A stretch of DNA of 64,000 nucleotides from NCBI RefSeq assembly GCF_003850245.1, contig NZ_CP031015.1, forward strand, positions 124,001-188,000. The letters are read 5' to 3'. How positions within the stretch are numbered: the first letter of the stretch is position 1; the number at the start of each line of letters is the position of its first letter. Shown here piece after piece: positions 39,358 through 47,537 of this stretch. Below the pieces are notes generated by a model. That model saw only the letters and a program-made list of their open reading frames with translations. It searched no databases and had not been told where the DNA came from. Both the position numbers and the translations under genes were made by a program. This stretch comes from Microbacterium sp. ABRD28. GTDB lineage: Bacteria > Actinomycetota > Actinomycetes > Actinomycetales > Microbacteriaceae.

Positions 39358-40842
39358 GTGCTCACCGCCCCTCTCCCGACCGGTCGGCACTTCGCCGTGA
39401 CCTGGTCGATCCCGGACGACTTCGGGGGGATGACCGGCGCCCTCCTCCATCGTTCCCGGGGCTTCCGACGCGAGGCCGGCGTCGCCGTGACGGTCCTCAC
39501 CCTGGATGACCGCATCGACTACGCCGACGTCGCGTCGCGCCTCCGGGACGCGGGGGAGCTGATCGACGGGGTGTCGCTGCTGAACCTCTACGACTGGCTC
39601 CGCACCCATCCCCTCCCCGGCGAGCGGGGATCCGGCGCTCGTCATCCCTTCCGTCCCCTCCGCCCGGACGACCCCGACGTCGTCGGCCTCGAGCATGACG
39701 GCAGGGTGTTGCGCCGAGAACGGCGGGGCCCAGGCGGCGAGATACTGCAGGTCGACCACTACCGCCAGGACGGATCGCTCGTCGTCTCCGATCGACGTGA
39801 CCTCGACAGACGCGGCGGGTCGGCCAAGCGATCGGTCGTGGTCTGCGATCAGCGCGGTCAGCCGCATCGCTCCTGGTCCCACATCTCAGGGCTCTACGCG
39901 GCATGGATCGACGCCCTCGTCGCCGGATCGAGGGCGTGGCTCGTCATCGACAGCAAGACCGCGGCCCGGAGCCTGCTCGGCTACCGCAGACGCGGGACGG
40001 TCGTCGTGCACGTCGTACACGGCGCGCACGTGTCGTCCTCGCCAGGTTCCGACGTGATTCCGTCACGTCGGAAGGTGTTCTCACGACTGGACGCGTTCGA
40101 TGCCGTGGTCTTCCTCACCCGTCGACAGCGCGACCACGCCGCGCGGCTGACCGCCCACCGCGGCCGGCTGGTGACCATTCCGCTCGGGATCACCCTCCCC
40201 CCTTCGAACCCCCCTGCCGAAAGCGAACGAGCGGGAGCGGTGGTGCTCGCCCGGCTGTCCGCCCTGAAACGGGTGGACCACGCGATCGCGGCGATCGAGC
40301 GGGTCAATGCCGTCGTCACACCGCCCCTGACCCTCGACATCTGGGGCGACGGCTCACGCCGCGCCGCCCTGATGCGAAGGATCGACGGCGACCCGGTGCT
40401 CACCCTGCATCATCATGATCCGGCCGCCAGAGGCGTGCTGCGAGAGGCCTCCGTCCTCCTCGTGACGAGCCGGTCCGAAGGATTCGGATTGGCGATCCTC
40501 GAGGCCATGGCGGCGGGATGCATCCCCGTCGCCTACGACGTTCCCTATGGCCCCGGGGAGATCATCCGGCACGGACGGAACGGGATGCTGGTGGCGGACG
40601 GCGATGTCGATGCCTTGGCCGACGCCGTCCGCAGCGTGATCGCGCAACCCCCGGCCGCACGCGACGCCCAACGCCGCGCGGCTCGCGAACGGGCGGCGCA
40701 GTTCTCCGACGATCGCGTGACCCGGCTGTGGGGACGGGCACTGCGGCGCGCGCGACGTCGCGGCATGTCGCGACGCACGGTCGAGGGCGTGACCTGGCGC
40801 GCACGCCGCTGGGCGCGCGTGCTGACTCGCCGGCGCCGATAG
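39358..40842 (+). CDS. GT4-fold glycosyltransferase
   Basis: GTG 39358 gives 494 residues. The N-terminal half resembles poly(glycerol-phosphate)/surface glycan glycosyltransferases (HVVHGAHVSSSPGSDVI, donor-side Ala/Arg patches); the C-terminal Rossmann domain holds the GT4 retaining signature LVTSRSEGFGLAILEAMAAGCIPVAYDVPYGP (E-x7-E motif). A tail rich in Arg (RRARRRGMSRR) may sit on the membrane. It probably transfers sugar to an envelope polymer. The longer upstream frame belongs to other frames of DUF4012 and is not used. Confidence 0.85.
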   Translation: MLTAPLPTGRHFAVTWSIPDDFGGMTGALLHRSRGFRREAGVAVTVLTLDDRIDYADVASRLRDAGELIDGVSLLNLYDWLRTHPLPGERGSGARHPFRPLRPDDPDVVGLEHDGRVLRRERRGPGGEILQVDHYRQDGSLVVSDRRDLDRRGGSAKRSVVVCDQRGQPHRSWSHISGLYAAWIDALVAGSRAWLVIDSKTAARSLLGYRRRGTVVVHVVHGAHVSSSPGSDVIPSRRKVFSRLDAFDAVVFLTRRQRDHAARLTAHRGRLVTIPLGITLPPSNPPAESERAGAVVLARLSALKRVDHAIAAIERVNAVVTPPLTLDIWGDGSRRAALMRRIDGDPVLTLHHHDPAARGVLREASVLLVTSRSEGFGLAILEAMAAGCIPVAYDVPYGPGEIIRHGRNGMLVADGDVDALADAVRSVIAQPPAARDAQRRAARERAAQFSDDRVTRLWGRALRRARRRGMSRRTVEGVTWRARRWARVLTRRRR

Positions 40843-40852
40843 CATCGCTCTC

Positions 40853-41878
40853 GTGGCCACTGCCCCCGCACCCGTGCGTCGTCGCCGCCGCGGGTTGCCG
40901 CGGTGGCTCATCATCGCGTTCGTCGTGCTGGCCGCCTCGGGGCTGCTGGCCATCCTCGCGGCGATCGGCTGGGTCGCCACCTGGGGGTTCCAGATGCTCA
41001 GCGCCCGTCCCCCCGCCCTCGGCACGACGATCGTCGTGCCCGACGAGTCGAAGGCGGCCAAGGCCCTTGCCGCCGAAGATCCCGGCACCGACGCGTACGC
41101 CGCGACGGAGTACCTCGCCGCACAGCCCACCGCGTACTGGCTCACCCCCGAGGAAGACCCGATCGGCGAGGTGTTCGGCCGCATGACGCACCTCGCCGAG
41201 GAGGCGCGCGCTCAGGACGCCTCGATCGCCGTCGTGGTCTACGGCCTTCCCGGACGAGACTGCGGCAACTTCTCCGCCGGGGGCTTGGACGAACCCGACT
41301 ACGTCACGTGGACCGAGGAGATCGCCGCGGGCCTGCGCGCGGCGGGCGACCTGCAGAAGATCGTCGTCCTCGAGCCCGACAGCCTGGCCCTCGCCCCCGA
41401 GTGCGGGAACGTCGCCGAGCGGGTCGCGCAGCTGCGCGGGGCCATCGATCGCCTCGCGGGCCCGAACACCTGGATCTACGTCGACGGCGGCCATTCCACC
41501 TGGCTTCCGCCTGAGGAGATGGCCGGCCTCATCTCGCAGCTCGATCGCACCGGCAGCATCCGGGGATTCGCCACCAACGTCTCCAACTACAACCACGCCA
41601 CCGAGGAGTTCGCCTACGCCCGGCAGCTGTCGGGTCTGCTCGGCGGCGCGAAGGCCGTCGTCGACACGTCGCGCAGCGGCGCCGGTTCCAACGGCGAATG
41701 GTGCAACCCCCGCGGCCGCCTCATCGGCGAGCCCGGCGGCACCCTCGCCGACGACGTGGTGGACACCAACCTCTGGATCAAGCCTCCCGGCGAGTCCGAC
41801 GGCGAATGCAACGGCGGCCCGGCCGCGGGGGTGTGGTGGCCGAAGGCCGCCATCGAACTGACCCGCGAGGTGGAGTGA
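40853..41878 (+). CDS. Membrane-anchored GH6 beta-1,4-glucanase-like protein
   Basis: GTG 40853 gives 341 residues: basic N-terminus, one helix (about 17-45) and a GH6 domain. Catalytic signatures are VVYGLPGRDCGN (Asp136) and VVLEPDSLA (Asp176, proton donor), with DTSRSGAGSNGEWCNPRGR and a final LWIKPPGESDGEC. GH6 enzymes cleave beta-1,4-glucan by inversion. The anchored form suggests action on a nascent or surface glucan rather than free secreted cellulase. Streptomyces has a comparable GH6 (CslZ) next to its cellulose-synthase-like cslA; here a GT2 lies 1.2 kb away. Confidence 0.88.
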   Translation: MATAPAPVRRRRRGLPRWLIIAFVVLAASGLLAILAAIGWVATWGFQMLSARPPALGTTIVVPDESKAAKALAAEDPGTDAYAATEYLAAQPTAYWLTPEEDPIGEVFGRMTHLAEEARAQDASIAVVVYGLPGRDCGNFSAGGLDEPDYVTWTEEIAAGLRAAGDLQKIVVLEPDSLALAPECGNVAERVAQLRGAIDRLAGPNTWIYVDGGHSTWLPPEEMAGLISQLDRTGSIRGFATNVSNYNHATEEFAYARQLSGLLGGAKAVVDTSRSGAGSNGEWCNPRGRLIGEPGGTLADDVVDTNLWIKPPGESDGECNGGPAAGVWWPKAAIELTREVE

Positions 41879-41911
41879 TCCCAGACCCGGCCGCGGTCGA
41901 TCCGACCCGGG

Positions 41912-42988
41912 TCAGGCGCCGGCGACGAGCTCCGAGGTGAGGCGATAGCCCACGCCGCGCACCGTCTCGATGTACCGGGGGTTGGTGGGGTTGTCGCCGA
42001 GCTTGCGGCGCAGGTTCGTCATGTGCGCCTCGATCGCGCGCTTGTCGGCTTCGCCGACGAAGTACGAGGTGACGTACGACTCTCCCCGGAGGACCAGCGT
42101 CAGGTCGGCCTTGCTGCGGACGCGGCGCTTGGACTCCATGAGGGTCGCCAGCAGGTCGAACTCGGTGCGGGTGAGATCGAGGGTGTCGCCGGCGACCATG
42201 ACGATCCGCGTGTCGGGGTCCAGCTGGAGGTCGCGGTGAGCGAGCACATTCACGCCGGCGAGCTCGCGCGGCCCCTGGTCGGCGGGCACGAGGTCGGTGC
42301 CGGCGTTCGGATCTGCGACGGGGTCGCCCGAGGATGCCGACTGCGCGGCCATGATGATCGGCTCGAGCGGCGATCCCGGACCGGTCTGCGGCGCCGGCTG
42401 CCCGGGGTGTCCGCCCTGTTCGCCGGTGTAACCGGGGAAGGGCATCGCGGGACCGCTCGGCATCTGCGACATCCCGGGCATGCCCTCGTAGGGATACGGG
42501 TAGGGCGCCGGAGCCTGAGGATCGTACGGGCGCTGCGCGATCGGGCGGGCGCCGGGGAAGGATGGACCGACGCTGTCCTGGCGCGGCGCATGAGCGACCT
42601 GCTGGGTGCGGGGACGGCGCAGCAGCGCGTCGATGCGGGCACGCAGCTCGCGCGGGCGGAACGGCTTGACGATGTACTCGTCGGCGCCGGCGCCGAGCCC
42701 GAGCACGACGTCGGCCTCGTCCTCGAGGCCCGTGAGCATGATGATGTAGGTGTCGGACTGCGCGCGGATGCGGCGTGCCGCCTCGAACCCGTCCATGCCG
42801 GGCATGTTGACATCGAGCGTGGTGATCAGCGGCTGGTAGGACACCACCGCGCGGACCCCGTCGATCCCGTTGCCGACCGAGACCGTCGAGAACCCCGCCG
42901 CCTCGAGCACCTCGACGAGGAGGTGACGGATGTCGGGATCGTCTTCGACGATGACGGCCGTCCGCAGAGCCATCGAGGGGTCGCTCAT
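41912..42988 (-). CDS. OmpR-type response regulator with long Pro-rich linker
   Basis: The 358-residue protein has a receiver domain at about 9-125 (Glu15-Asp16-Asp17 pocket, phosphoacceptor Asp59 in TLDVNMPGMDG, Thr86 and Lys108 in IVKPFRPREL) and a C-terminal winged helix (about 260-355: FDLLATLMESKRRVRSKADL, NPRYIETVRGVGYRL). Between them is an unusually long Pro/Gly/Ala-rich linker of about 130 residues (QRPYDPQAPAPYPYPYEG). ATG 42988 follows GGGAG. It probably partners the histidine kinase at 47534-49216 and binds CTTG repeats with 11-base spacing; both links are inference. Confidence 0.9.
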   Translation of the reverse strand: MSDPSMALRTAVIVEDDPDIRHLLVEVLEAAGFSTVSVGNGIDGVRAVVSYQPLITTLDVNMPGMDGFEAARRIRAQSDTYIIMLTGLEDEADVVLGLGAGADEYIVKPFRPRELRARIDALLRRPRTQQVAHAPRQDSVGPSFPGARPIAQRPYDPQAPAPYPYPYEGMPGMSQMPSGPAMPFPGYTGEQGGHPGQPAPQTGPGSPLEPIIMAAQSASSGDPVADPNAGTDLVPADQGPRELAGVNVLAHRDLQLDPDTRIVMVAGDTLDLTRTEFDLLATLMESKRRVRSKADLTLVLRGESYVTSYFVGEADKRAIEAHMTNLRRKLGDNPTNPRYIETVRGVGYRLTSELVAGA

Positions 42989-43110
42989 CGGCGGTTGCTC
43001 CCAAAAGTCGAAGAAGGGCGAAGGTGCCACGGCGGTCCGCCGTGCGTAAGCGCTGTCCACGGTCATGCTACACATCTCCCGTCCTGCGAGGCCGTCACGG
43101 CCGCTCGAGG

Positions 43111-44589
43111 TCAGACCTTGTATCCCTGGTAGCGGCGGATGAGCTTGAAGAACATCAGCAGCGTCTGGAGCACCGTGACGACGCCGACGATGGGCCACCC
43201 GATCCACAGGATGGTGGACTGCACCATGGGTCCGAGCATGGTCCAGATGACCGCCATGGCCACCAGCACCGCGACCAGGAGAACCAGCGGGAGCCAGTGG
43301 GCGCTTCCGCCGCCCTTCTCGGCCTTGGCCTGCATCGCCCAGTTGTCGACCTTCTTGCGCGAGAGGAACCGCGTCCACGACCGCAGGAAGTGGCTGAGGC
43401 GGATCCACATGAAGATCTCGGCGGGGAACATCAGGCCCGCGAACAGCAGGTCGCGCGAGTTGTGGCTCTTCATGGTGCGCGCGATCCGCAGGTTCAGCAG
43501 CGTCGCCACGACCGGCGGGATCAGCCACCACGGCGAGAAGATGAACGCGCCGATCGAGAGTGACCCGGCGAGGAGGATGAGGAAGGCGACGCGCACGAAG
43601 AGGTTCGTCAGCATGCCGAAGTTCTCGAACCACCGCAGCCGCAGGTTCGGGTGCAGGGGCTGTCCCTTGGTGTCGCCCCGCTGCCCCGGCCACATCAGCT
43701 CGATGGCGCCGTACGTCCACTTCACCTGCTGGGCGTCGTAACCCTTCAGCGTGGTCATGCCACCGACATCCGCACGGGCATAGGGGCTGATCTTGGTGAG
43801 GTACCCGGCGCTCTTGATCTGCAGCGACAGCAGCGAGTCCTCCACCTCGCTGTCGCGCACCCACGGCGTGGACTGGTGGTTCTGGCGCATGACGTCGCGG
43901 AGGGCGTTGGTGGAGAAGATCGAGAACTGCCCGCCCAGCACCGCCATGTTGCGTCCGCGCAGCAGGTTCTGCAGGTTGAACGCCGCGAACTGCGTGCGCT
44001 GACCGGCGATGAGGAACTTGCCGACGAGACCCTTGATCGGCCGGTCGTCGATGGAGTAGATGGCCGAGATGCCGCCGATGCGCGAGTCCGAGACCGCCTC
44101 GGTCTCGAGGAACTCGACAGCCTTCGGATCGGCCATGGTGTCGCCGTCGACGCCCAGGAGGTAGTCGTAGCCCTCGACCAGCGAGTAGCCGTAGTTGAGC
44201 GCCCCGACCTTCTTGTCGGGGTTCTTGCCGATGTCGTGGACGAAGACCTCGGTGAACTGCTCACCCAGGTCGTTGGTGATCTGGTGTGGGCCGGCGAACT
44301 CCGAGGCGACCTTGACGGTGGCGTCGGAGGAGTTGTTGACCACGACGTGGATGACGTCGGGCACCCGGGTCTGACCGAGGAGGGACTCGATGACCCCGGC
44401 GATCGACTCCTCCTCGTTGTAGGCGGGGATGATGCAGCCGATCGTGGAGCGGTGCCCGGTGAGGTTCTCCAGCACCGAGGAGAAGTCGTCGGCGAACCCG
44501 GGCTCCAGCGGCACATCGACCGGGGGACGGGGCACGGCCGACATGGGCGCGGTGCGGGGAAGGGCGACGGGGGAGTTCTGCTCGGTCAT
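43111..44589 (-). CDS. Processive-type GT2 glycosyltransferase, membrane
   Basis: The 492-residue protein has a cytoplasmic GT2 domain and about five helices at 331-480. Signatures: CIIPAYNEE (52-60), LGVDGDTM (DxD, 148-150), VEDSLLSL (acid-base Asp, 249-251) and QQVKW (287-291), where processive synthases have QxxRW. The acceptor-channel helices follow. Such enzymes make beta-linked glucan, chitin-like or hyaluronan-type polymers. No PilZ domain is present, so it is not a classic BcsA. It is preceded by three CTTG repeats and lies by the GH6 gene. Confidence 0.88.
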   Translation of the reverse strand: MTEQNSPVALPRTAPMSAVPRPPVDVPLEPGFADDFSSVLENLTGHRSTIGCIIPAYNEEESIAGVIESLLGQTRVPDVIHVVVNNSSDATVKVASEFAGPHQITNDLGEQFTEVFVHDIGKNPDKKVGALNYGYSLVEGYDYLLGVDGDTMADPKAVEFLETEAVSDSRIGGISAIYSIDDRPIKGLVGKFLIAGQRTQFAAFNLQNLLRGRNMAVLGGQFSIFSTNALRDVMRQNHQSTPWVRDSEVEDSLLSLQIKSAGYLTKISPYARADVGGMTTLKGYDAQQVKWTYGAIELMWPGQRGDTKGQPLHPNLRLRWFENFGMLTNLFVRVAFLILLAGSLSIGAFIFSPWWLIPPVVATLLNLRIARTMKSHNSRDLLFAGLMFPAEIFMWIRLSHFLRSWTRFLSRKKVDNWAMQAKAEKGGGSAHWLPLVLLVAVLVAMAVIWTMLGPMVQSTILWIGWPIVGVVTVLQTLLMFFKLIRRYQGYKV

Positions 44590-44692
44590 CGTGACATCCT
44601 GTGTCGTTCAGAGCGGCCTGCTTCTGCCGGGTGGCGTCCTGCCGCTGAGACCACAGTGCCCGCCCGACCGCGACATCAGGCCGAGGTCTCAC

Positions 44693-44719
44693 CAAGCGCC
44701 CCGCAAGGTTGCCTCAAGG
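44693..44719 (-). promoter_or_regulatory. Three direct repeats with 11-base period upstream of the GT2 gene
   Basis: On the minus strand the core CTTG occurs three times, at 44715-44719, 44704-44708 and 44693-44697 (as CAAGG, CAAGG, CAAGC on the plus strand), each start 11 bases apart. The reading is CCTTGAGG, CCTTGCGG, GCTTGG. Tandem 11-base direct repeats are typical of OmpR/PhoB-class regulator sites. They lie 104-130 bases before the GT2 start, overlapping the last codons of the lipoprotein gene. A matching set is at 45606-45645. Confidence 0.5.
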
Positions 44720-45460
44720 CTGGGTGGGGGGACCCGCCACCGCGGCGGAGCCGTCGGGGTAGATGGCGACCGGAAGGTACTGGTAGACCGTCTGCTGCGA
44801 GAAGGAGTTCTCGTCGTTGGCGTTGCCCTCGACCCAGACGGTGAGGGCGAACTCCAGCGTGATGCCGTAGGTGTCGGCGGGGAGCTGGCTGATCGTCGTC
44901 TCGGGGACGAGGAGGCCGCCCTGGAAGCTGTTGAGCAGCAGGCCGCGGTCCGAGCGCAGGGTGTCCGTCGGAACGAGCGTGCGGGGGTCGGCGCTGAACT
45001 GGAAGGGACTCTGCACCTGACCGCTCGTCTGAGCGGTCTGGGAGGTCACCGAGACCGAGGAGAGGTAGACGCGACGCTTGTCGGTGAGCACGGCCTTCTC
45101 ATCCACGCGGTGATCGTGGACGTTCACGGCGAAGCCGAGCGTCTTCGCTCGTGTCGGGGTCCACTCCTGCGTGCGCTTCGGGTCGGCGGCCCACACATCC
45201 AGGCGCACTTCGAGCTGATCGGCCACCTCGGTGGACAGCGCGACCGAGCCGTCGTAGGTGAACTGCGAGTCGAAGTCCATCGACGGCGAGGCGAGCGGTG
45301 TCGGAGTCGCCGCCGCGGCCGGTGCGCCCGCGGATTGCTGGAACTGGTTGAACGCATCGGCGACCTGGGCGCACCCCGTCATCGCCACGGCGAGCGCGCC
45401 GGCGACGGCGACGACGAGGAGTCGCCGGGGGCGGCGGGTACGGGGGGCTGAGATACGCAC
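44714..45460 (-). CDS. Putative lipoprotein A of the GT2 cluster
   Basis: GTG 45460 gives 248 residues. The signal peptide ends in a lipobox (AVAMTGCAQ), so it is probably lipid-anchored outside the membrane. The mature part is beta-rich: TEVADQLEVRLDVW, RRVYLSSVSVTSQT, then LPADTYGITLEFALTVWVEG and VYQYLPVAI near the end. These blocks match lipoprotein B at 45722 in order, so the two are paralogues. It is encoded directly upstream of the GT2 gene and probably co-transcribed; a role in polymer handling is a guess. Confidence 0.75.
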   Translation of the reverse strand: MRISAPRTRRPRRLLVVAVAGALAVAMTGCAQVADAFNQFQQSAGAPAAAATPTPLASPSMDFDSQFTYDGSVALSTEVADQLEVRLDVWAADPKRTQEWTPTRAKTLGFAVNVHDHRVDEKAVLTDKRRVYLSSVSVTSQTAQTSGQVQSPFQFSADPRTLVPTDTLRSDRGLLLNSFQGGLLVPETTISQLPADTYGITLEFALTVWVEGNANDENSFSQQTVYQYLPVAIYPDGSAAVAGPPTQP

Positions 45461-45605
45461 GGCGGGACTCCTGACGGGCCGGAGGTGACGGGGTGGGGGC
45501 CGGTCGATTCCGCGAACTGTGGGCACACCGCCCGGTTCGGGTTCGAGCGGTCTGCGGAAGCAACCGGTCCCACCCCTCGCCGGTTACACAATCACGCCGA
45601 TCGGC

Positions 45606-45645
45606 GATCTTGAGGATCTTGAGGTGATCTTGCGTCAGCCTTGCG
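45606..45645 (+). promoter_or_regulatory. Four CTTG direct repeats upstream of lipoprotein B
   Basis: GATCTTGAG occurs at 45606-45614 and 45615-45623, then GATCTTGCG at 45626-45634 and CCTTGCG at 45639-45645. CTTG starts fall at 45609, 45618, 45629 and 45640 (spacing 9, 11, 11). The last three resemble the 11-base-spaced set at 44693-44719. The site is 77-116 bases before ATG 45722. It fits an OmpR-class activator or repressor; the local response regulator is the obvious candidate. Confidence 0.5.
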
Positions 45646-45721
45646 CTGGGAGGTCCGTAGACTGACGCCACTGTCTTCCCCGCCGGAAGGCTTTCGCACT
45701 CATCCGCCTCCGGGAGGTTCC

Positions 45722-46378
45722 ATGGGCACCCATCGTCGTGCCGCCGCGGGCGCTGCGGGAATCGCCTTCACCCTGTCGCTCGGTCTCGTCCTGACCGGCT
45801 GCGGGCCCGCGCCCTGGGACTTCGGCGCCGAGCCGACTCCCTCCGCCTCCACCAGCTCGACCCCGACCGAGGCCCCCACGCCGGTGCCCAACGACCTCTC
45901 CAGCGGGTCGACCGCCCGCGAGCTCGTCGCGGGCGCGGTCGCCGCGTCGGTGGATTACTGGTCGACGCTGTCGATGGATCGGTGGACCGCCGAGGCTCTC
46001 AAGCCCGTCAACCTGTCGATGACCACGACCGTCACTCCCGACGACGGCCAGAAGGTCTATCTCCAGCGTGCGGTCATGGTGGCGGTGCCGCAGGGACCGG
46101 ATGGCGCGATGGCGCCGTTGGAGGCCCAGGTCGACCAGTCCTCGGTCGCCCCGGGGTATCTGGTGCTCTCGCCGTACAGCTACTCGCAGACGTTCAACGT
46201 GGGATCGGTGCCCGCCGATGCGACGCACGTCCAGCTGCAGTTCAGTTACGACTTCCTCGTGCAGACCACCCCCACCTCGAGCGAGTTCGCCAAGCAGACC
46301 GCGAGCGACACCGTCACGGTGGCGATCGCCGCGGCGCCGGACTCCGCCGACGACGCCGGGTCGGAGTCGGACGGCTGA
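45722..46378 (+). CDS. Putative lipoprotein B of the GT2 cluster
   Basis: ATG 45722 has GGGAGG just upstream and gives 218 residues. Lipobox LVLTGCGP marks a lipid-modified Cys. After a Ser/Thr/Pro linker the mature domain has WSTLSMDRWTAEALKPV, KVYLQRAVMVAVPQG and VPADATHVQLQFSYDFLVQ blocks that parallel lipoprotein A, so both come from one ancestor. It is divergent from gene A across a 261-base gap and has its own CTTG repeats. Function unknown. Confidence 0.75.
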   Translation: MGTHRRAAAGAAGIAFTLSLGLVLTGCGPAPWDFGAEPTPSASTSSTPTEAPTPVPNDLSSGSTARELVAGAVAASVDYWSTLSMDRWTAEALKPVNLSMTTTVTPDDGQKVYLQRAVMVAVPQGPDGAMAPLEAQVDQSSVAPGYLVLSPYSYSQTFNVGSVPADATHVQLQFSYDFLVQTTPTSSEFAKQTASDTVTVAIAAAPDSADDAGSESDG

Positions 46379-46391
46379 GACGTCTCCGACG

Positions 46392-47537
46392 TCAGACGCC
46401 GACCCGCTCCCACCGGTCGCCGCCGGCGCGGCTCGCCGTTTCGGCGGCTGCCTCGGCGCGGTCCAGGAGCGCTTCGACATCGCCCTCGGCGGCGCTGTCG
46501 GGGTCCACCGCGACCCAGCCGACGCTGGCGGAGACCTGGATCTCCATGCCGCCGGCGTTCTCCATCCGCCCGACCCGCCCGAGCGCGCCGCGCAGAGCGG
46601 CGCGCAGCACCGGCTCGGGGCGGGAGACGAGCACCACCACCGTGCCCGGACGCCGTTCGGCGACGTCGGCGTCGGCGGGGAGGTCGACCAGGATCTCCTG
46701 CGCGAAACTCGTGCAGACCGCGTCGAATCCGGCCACGCCCACCGCATCCCGCACGTCGGCCTCGTCATCGAGCCGGAAGACCAGGAGCGCCCAGGAGCGC
46801 TCCCCCCGCCGGGCGGCGCGGGCGATGCGGTCGCGGCATCCCGAGGCGAACTCCTCCCACGGGGTGCGCTCCCCGGGACCGACCACCCGTTCACGGCGGG
46901 TGGCGAACCCCACCAGCGACACCAGTGCGCACACCATGTACACGATGAACCCGAGCTGGTTGACGGAGCGGACGAACTGCAGATCATCGCCGCTGGACGC
47001 GGGGAAGACGAAGCCTGCGATGGCGACGAAGGCGGCCAGCGCGGAGTTCAGCACCGAGATCACCACGAGGGGGTAGAGCACCGCGTCGCCGCGGTCGGGG
47101 AGACGCAGCCACTCGACCAGGAGGAGGAAGGCGAAGACCGCTGAGAGGAAGAACAGGATGCGGAAGGCGACGCTGTAGGCCTCGGTGGCCCCGGCCGCGA
47201 CCAGGACGATCGGGCTGAGGACCGACAGCAGCGCCGCCAGCCACCACCGCGACGGCGCGCCCCGCAGCGTGCGGAAGCCCGCCCAGAAGAACCCCGGCGC
47301 GCCCAGGAGAGCGCCCAACGCCACCCGGCGCATCGTCTCGGAGTCGACGGTCTCGGCGAGAACGACGCCCCATGAGGATGTCATCGCCACAAGGAACGCG
47401 ATCGACCACAGCAGCGTCGAGCGATGCGGTCGATCCAGGAACGCCACCCCGATCATGATGACGACACCGAGCGTCGCGACCGTGGCCTGCGCCAGCGCGA
47501 GATTCGGCCCGCTGAACGAGGGGATGCCGTCGATCAT
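46392..47537 (-). CDS. Membrane protein with degenerate GGDEF domain
   Basis: The 381-residue protein has about seven helices in the first 215 residues, then a cyclase-like domain (about 240-375). Where active diguanylate cyclases carry GG[DE]EF in an R-x-GGDEF-x-x-L strand, this reads ERRPGTVVVLV, so the metal and GTP-binding motif is gone. The ending helix after VDPDSAAEGDVEALLDRAEAAAE is typical of GGDEF domains. It could sense or bind a ligand rather than make c-di-GMP. It overlaps the histidine kinase gene by four bases (ATGA), so it is made with it. Confidence 0.75.
   Translation of the reverse strand: MIDGIPSFSGPNLALAQATVATLGVVIMIGVAFLDRPHRSTLLWSIAFLVAMTSSWGVVLAETVDSETMRRVALGALLGAPGFFWAGFRTLRGAPSRWWLAALLSVLSPIVLVAAGATEAYSVAFRILFFLSAVFAFLLLVEWLRLPDRGDAVLYPLVVISVLNSALAAFVAIAGFVFPASSGDDLQFVRSVNQLGFIVYMVCALVSLVGFATRRERVVGPGERTPWEEFASGCRDRIARAARRGERSWALLVFRLDDEADVRDAVGVAGFDAVCTSFAQEILVDLPADADVAERRPGTVVVLVSRPEPVLRAALRGALGRVGRMENAGGMEIQVSASVGWVAVDPDSAAEGDVEALLDRAEAAAETASRAGGDRWERVGV

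Noticed and set aside
38191..40842. 883-codon open frame on the plus strand covering DUF4012 and GT4
   Set aside because: The first part is the wrong frame of DUF4012 and of the anchor gene. The GT4 gene begins at GTG 39358.
42989..43066. Longer start for the response regulator at 43066
   Set aside because: It adds a stretch with no homology, and ATG 42988 has GGGAG at proper distance.
43111..44589. Classic BcsA cellulose synthase
   Set aside because: No PilZ domain, no N-terminal helices and QQVKW in place of QxxRW; only a GT2 processive-type call is justified.
46392..47537. Active diguanylate cyclase
   Set aside because: The GGDEF motif is replaced by RPGTV, so catalysis is unlikely.
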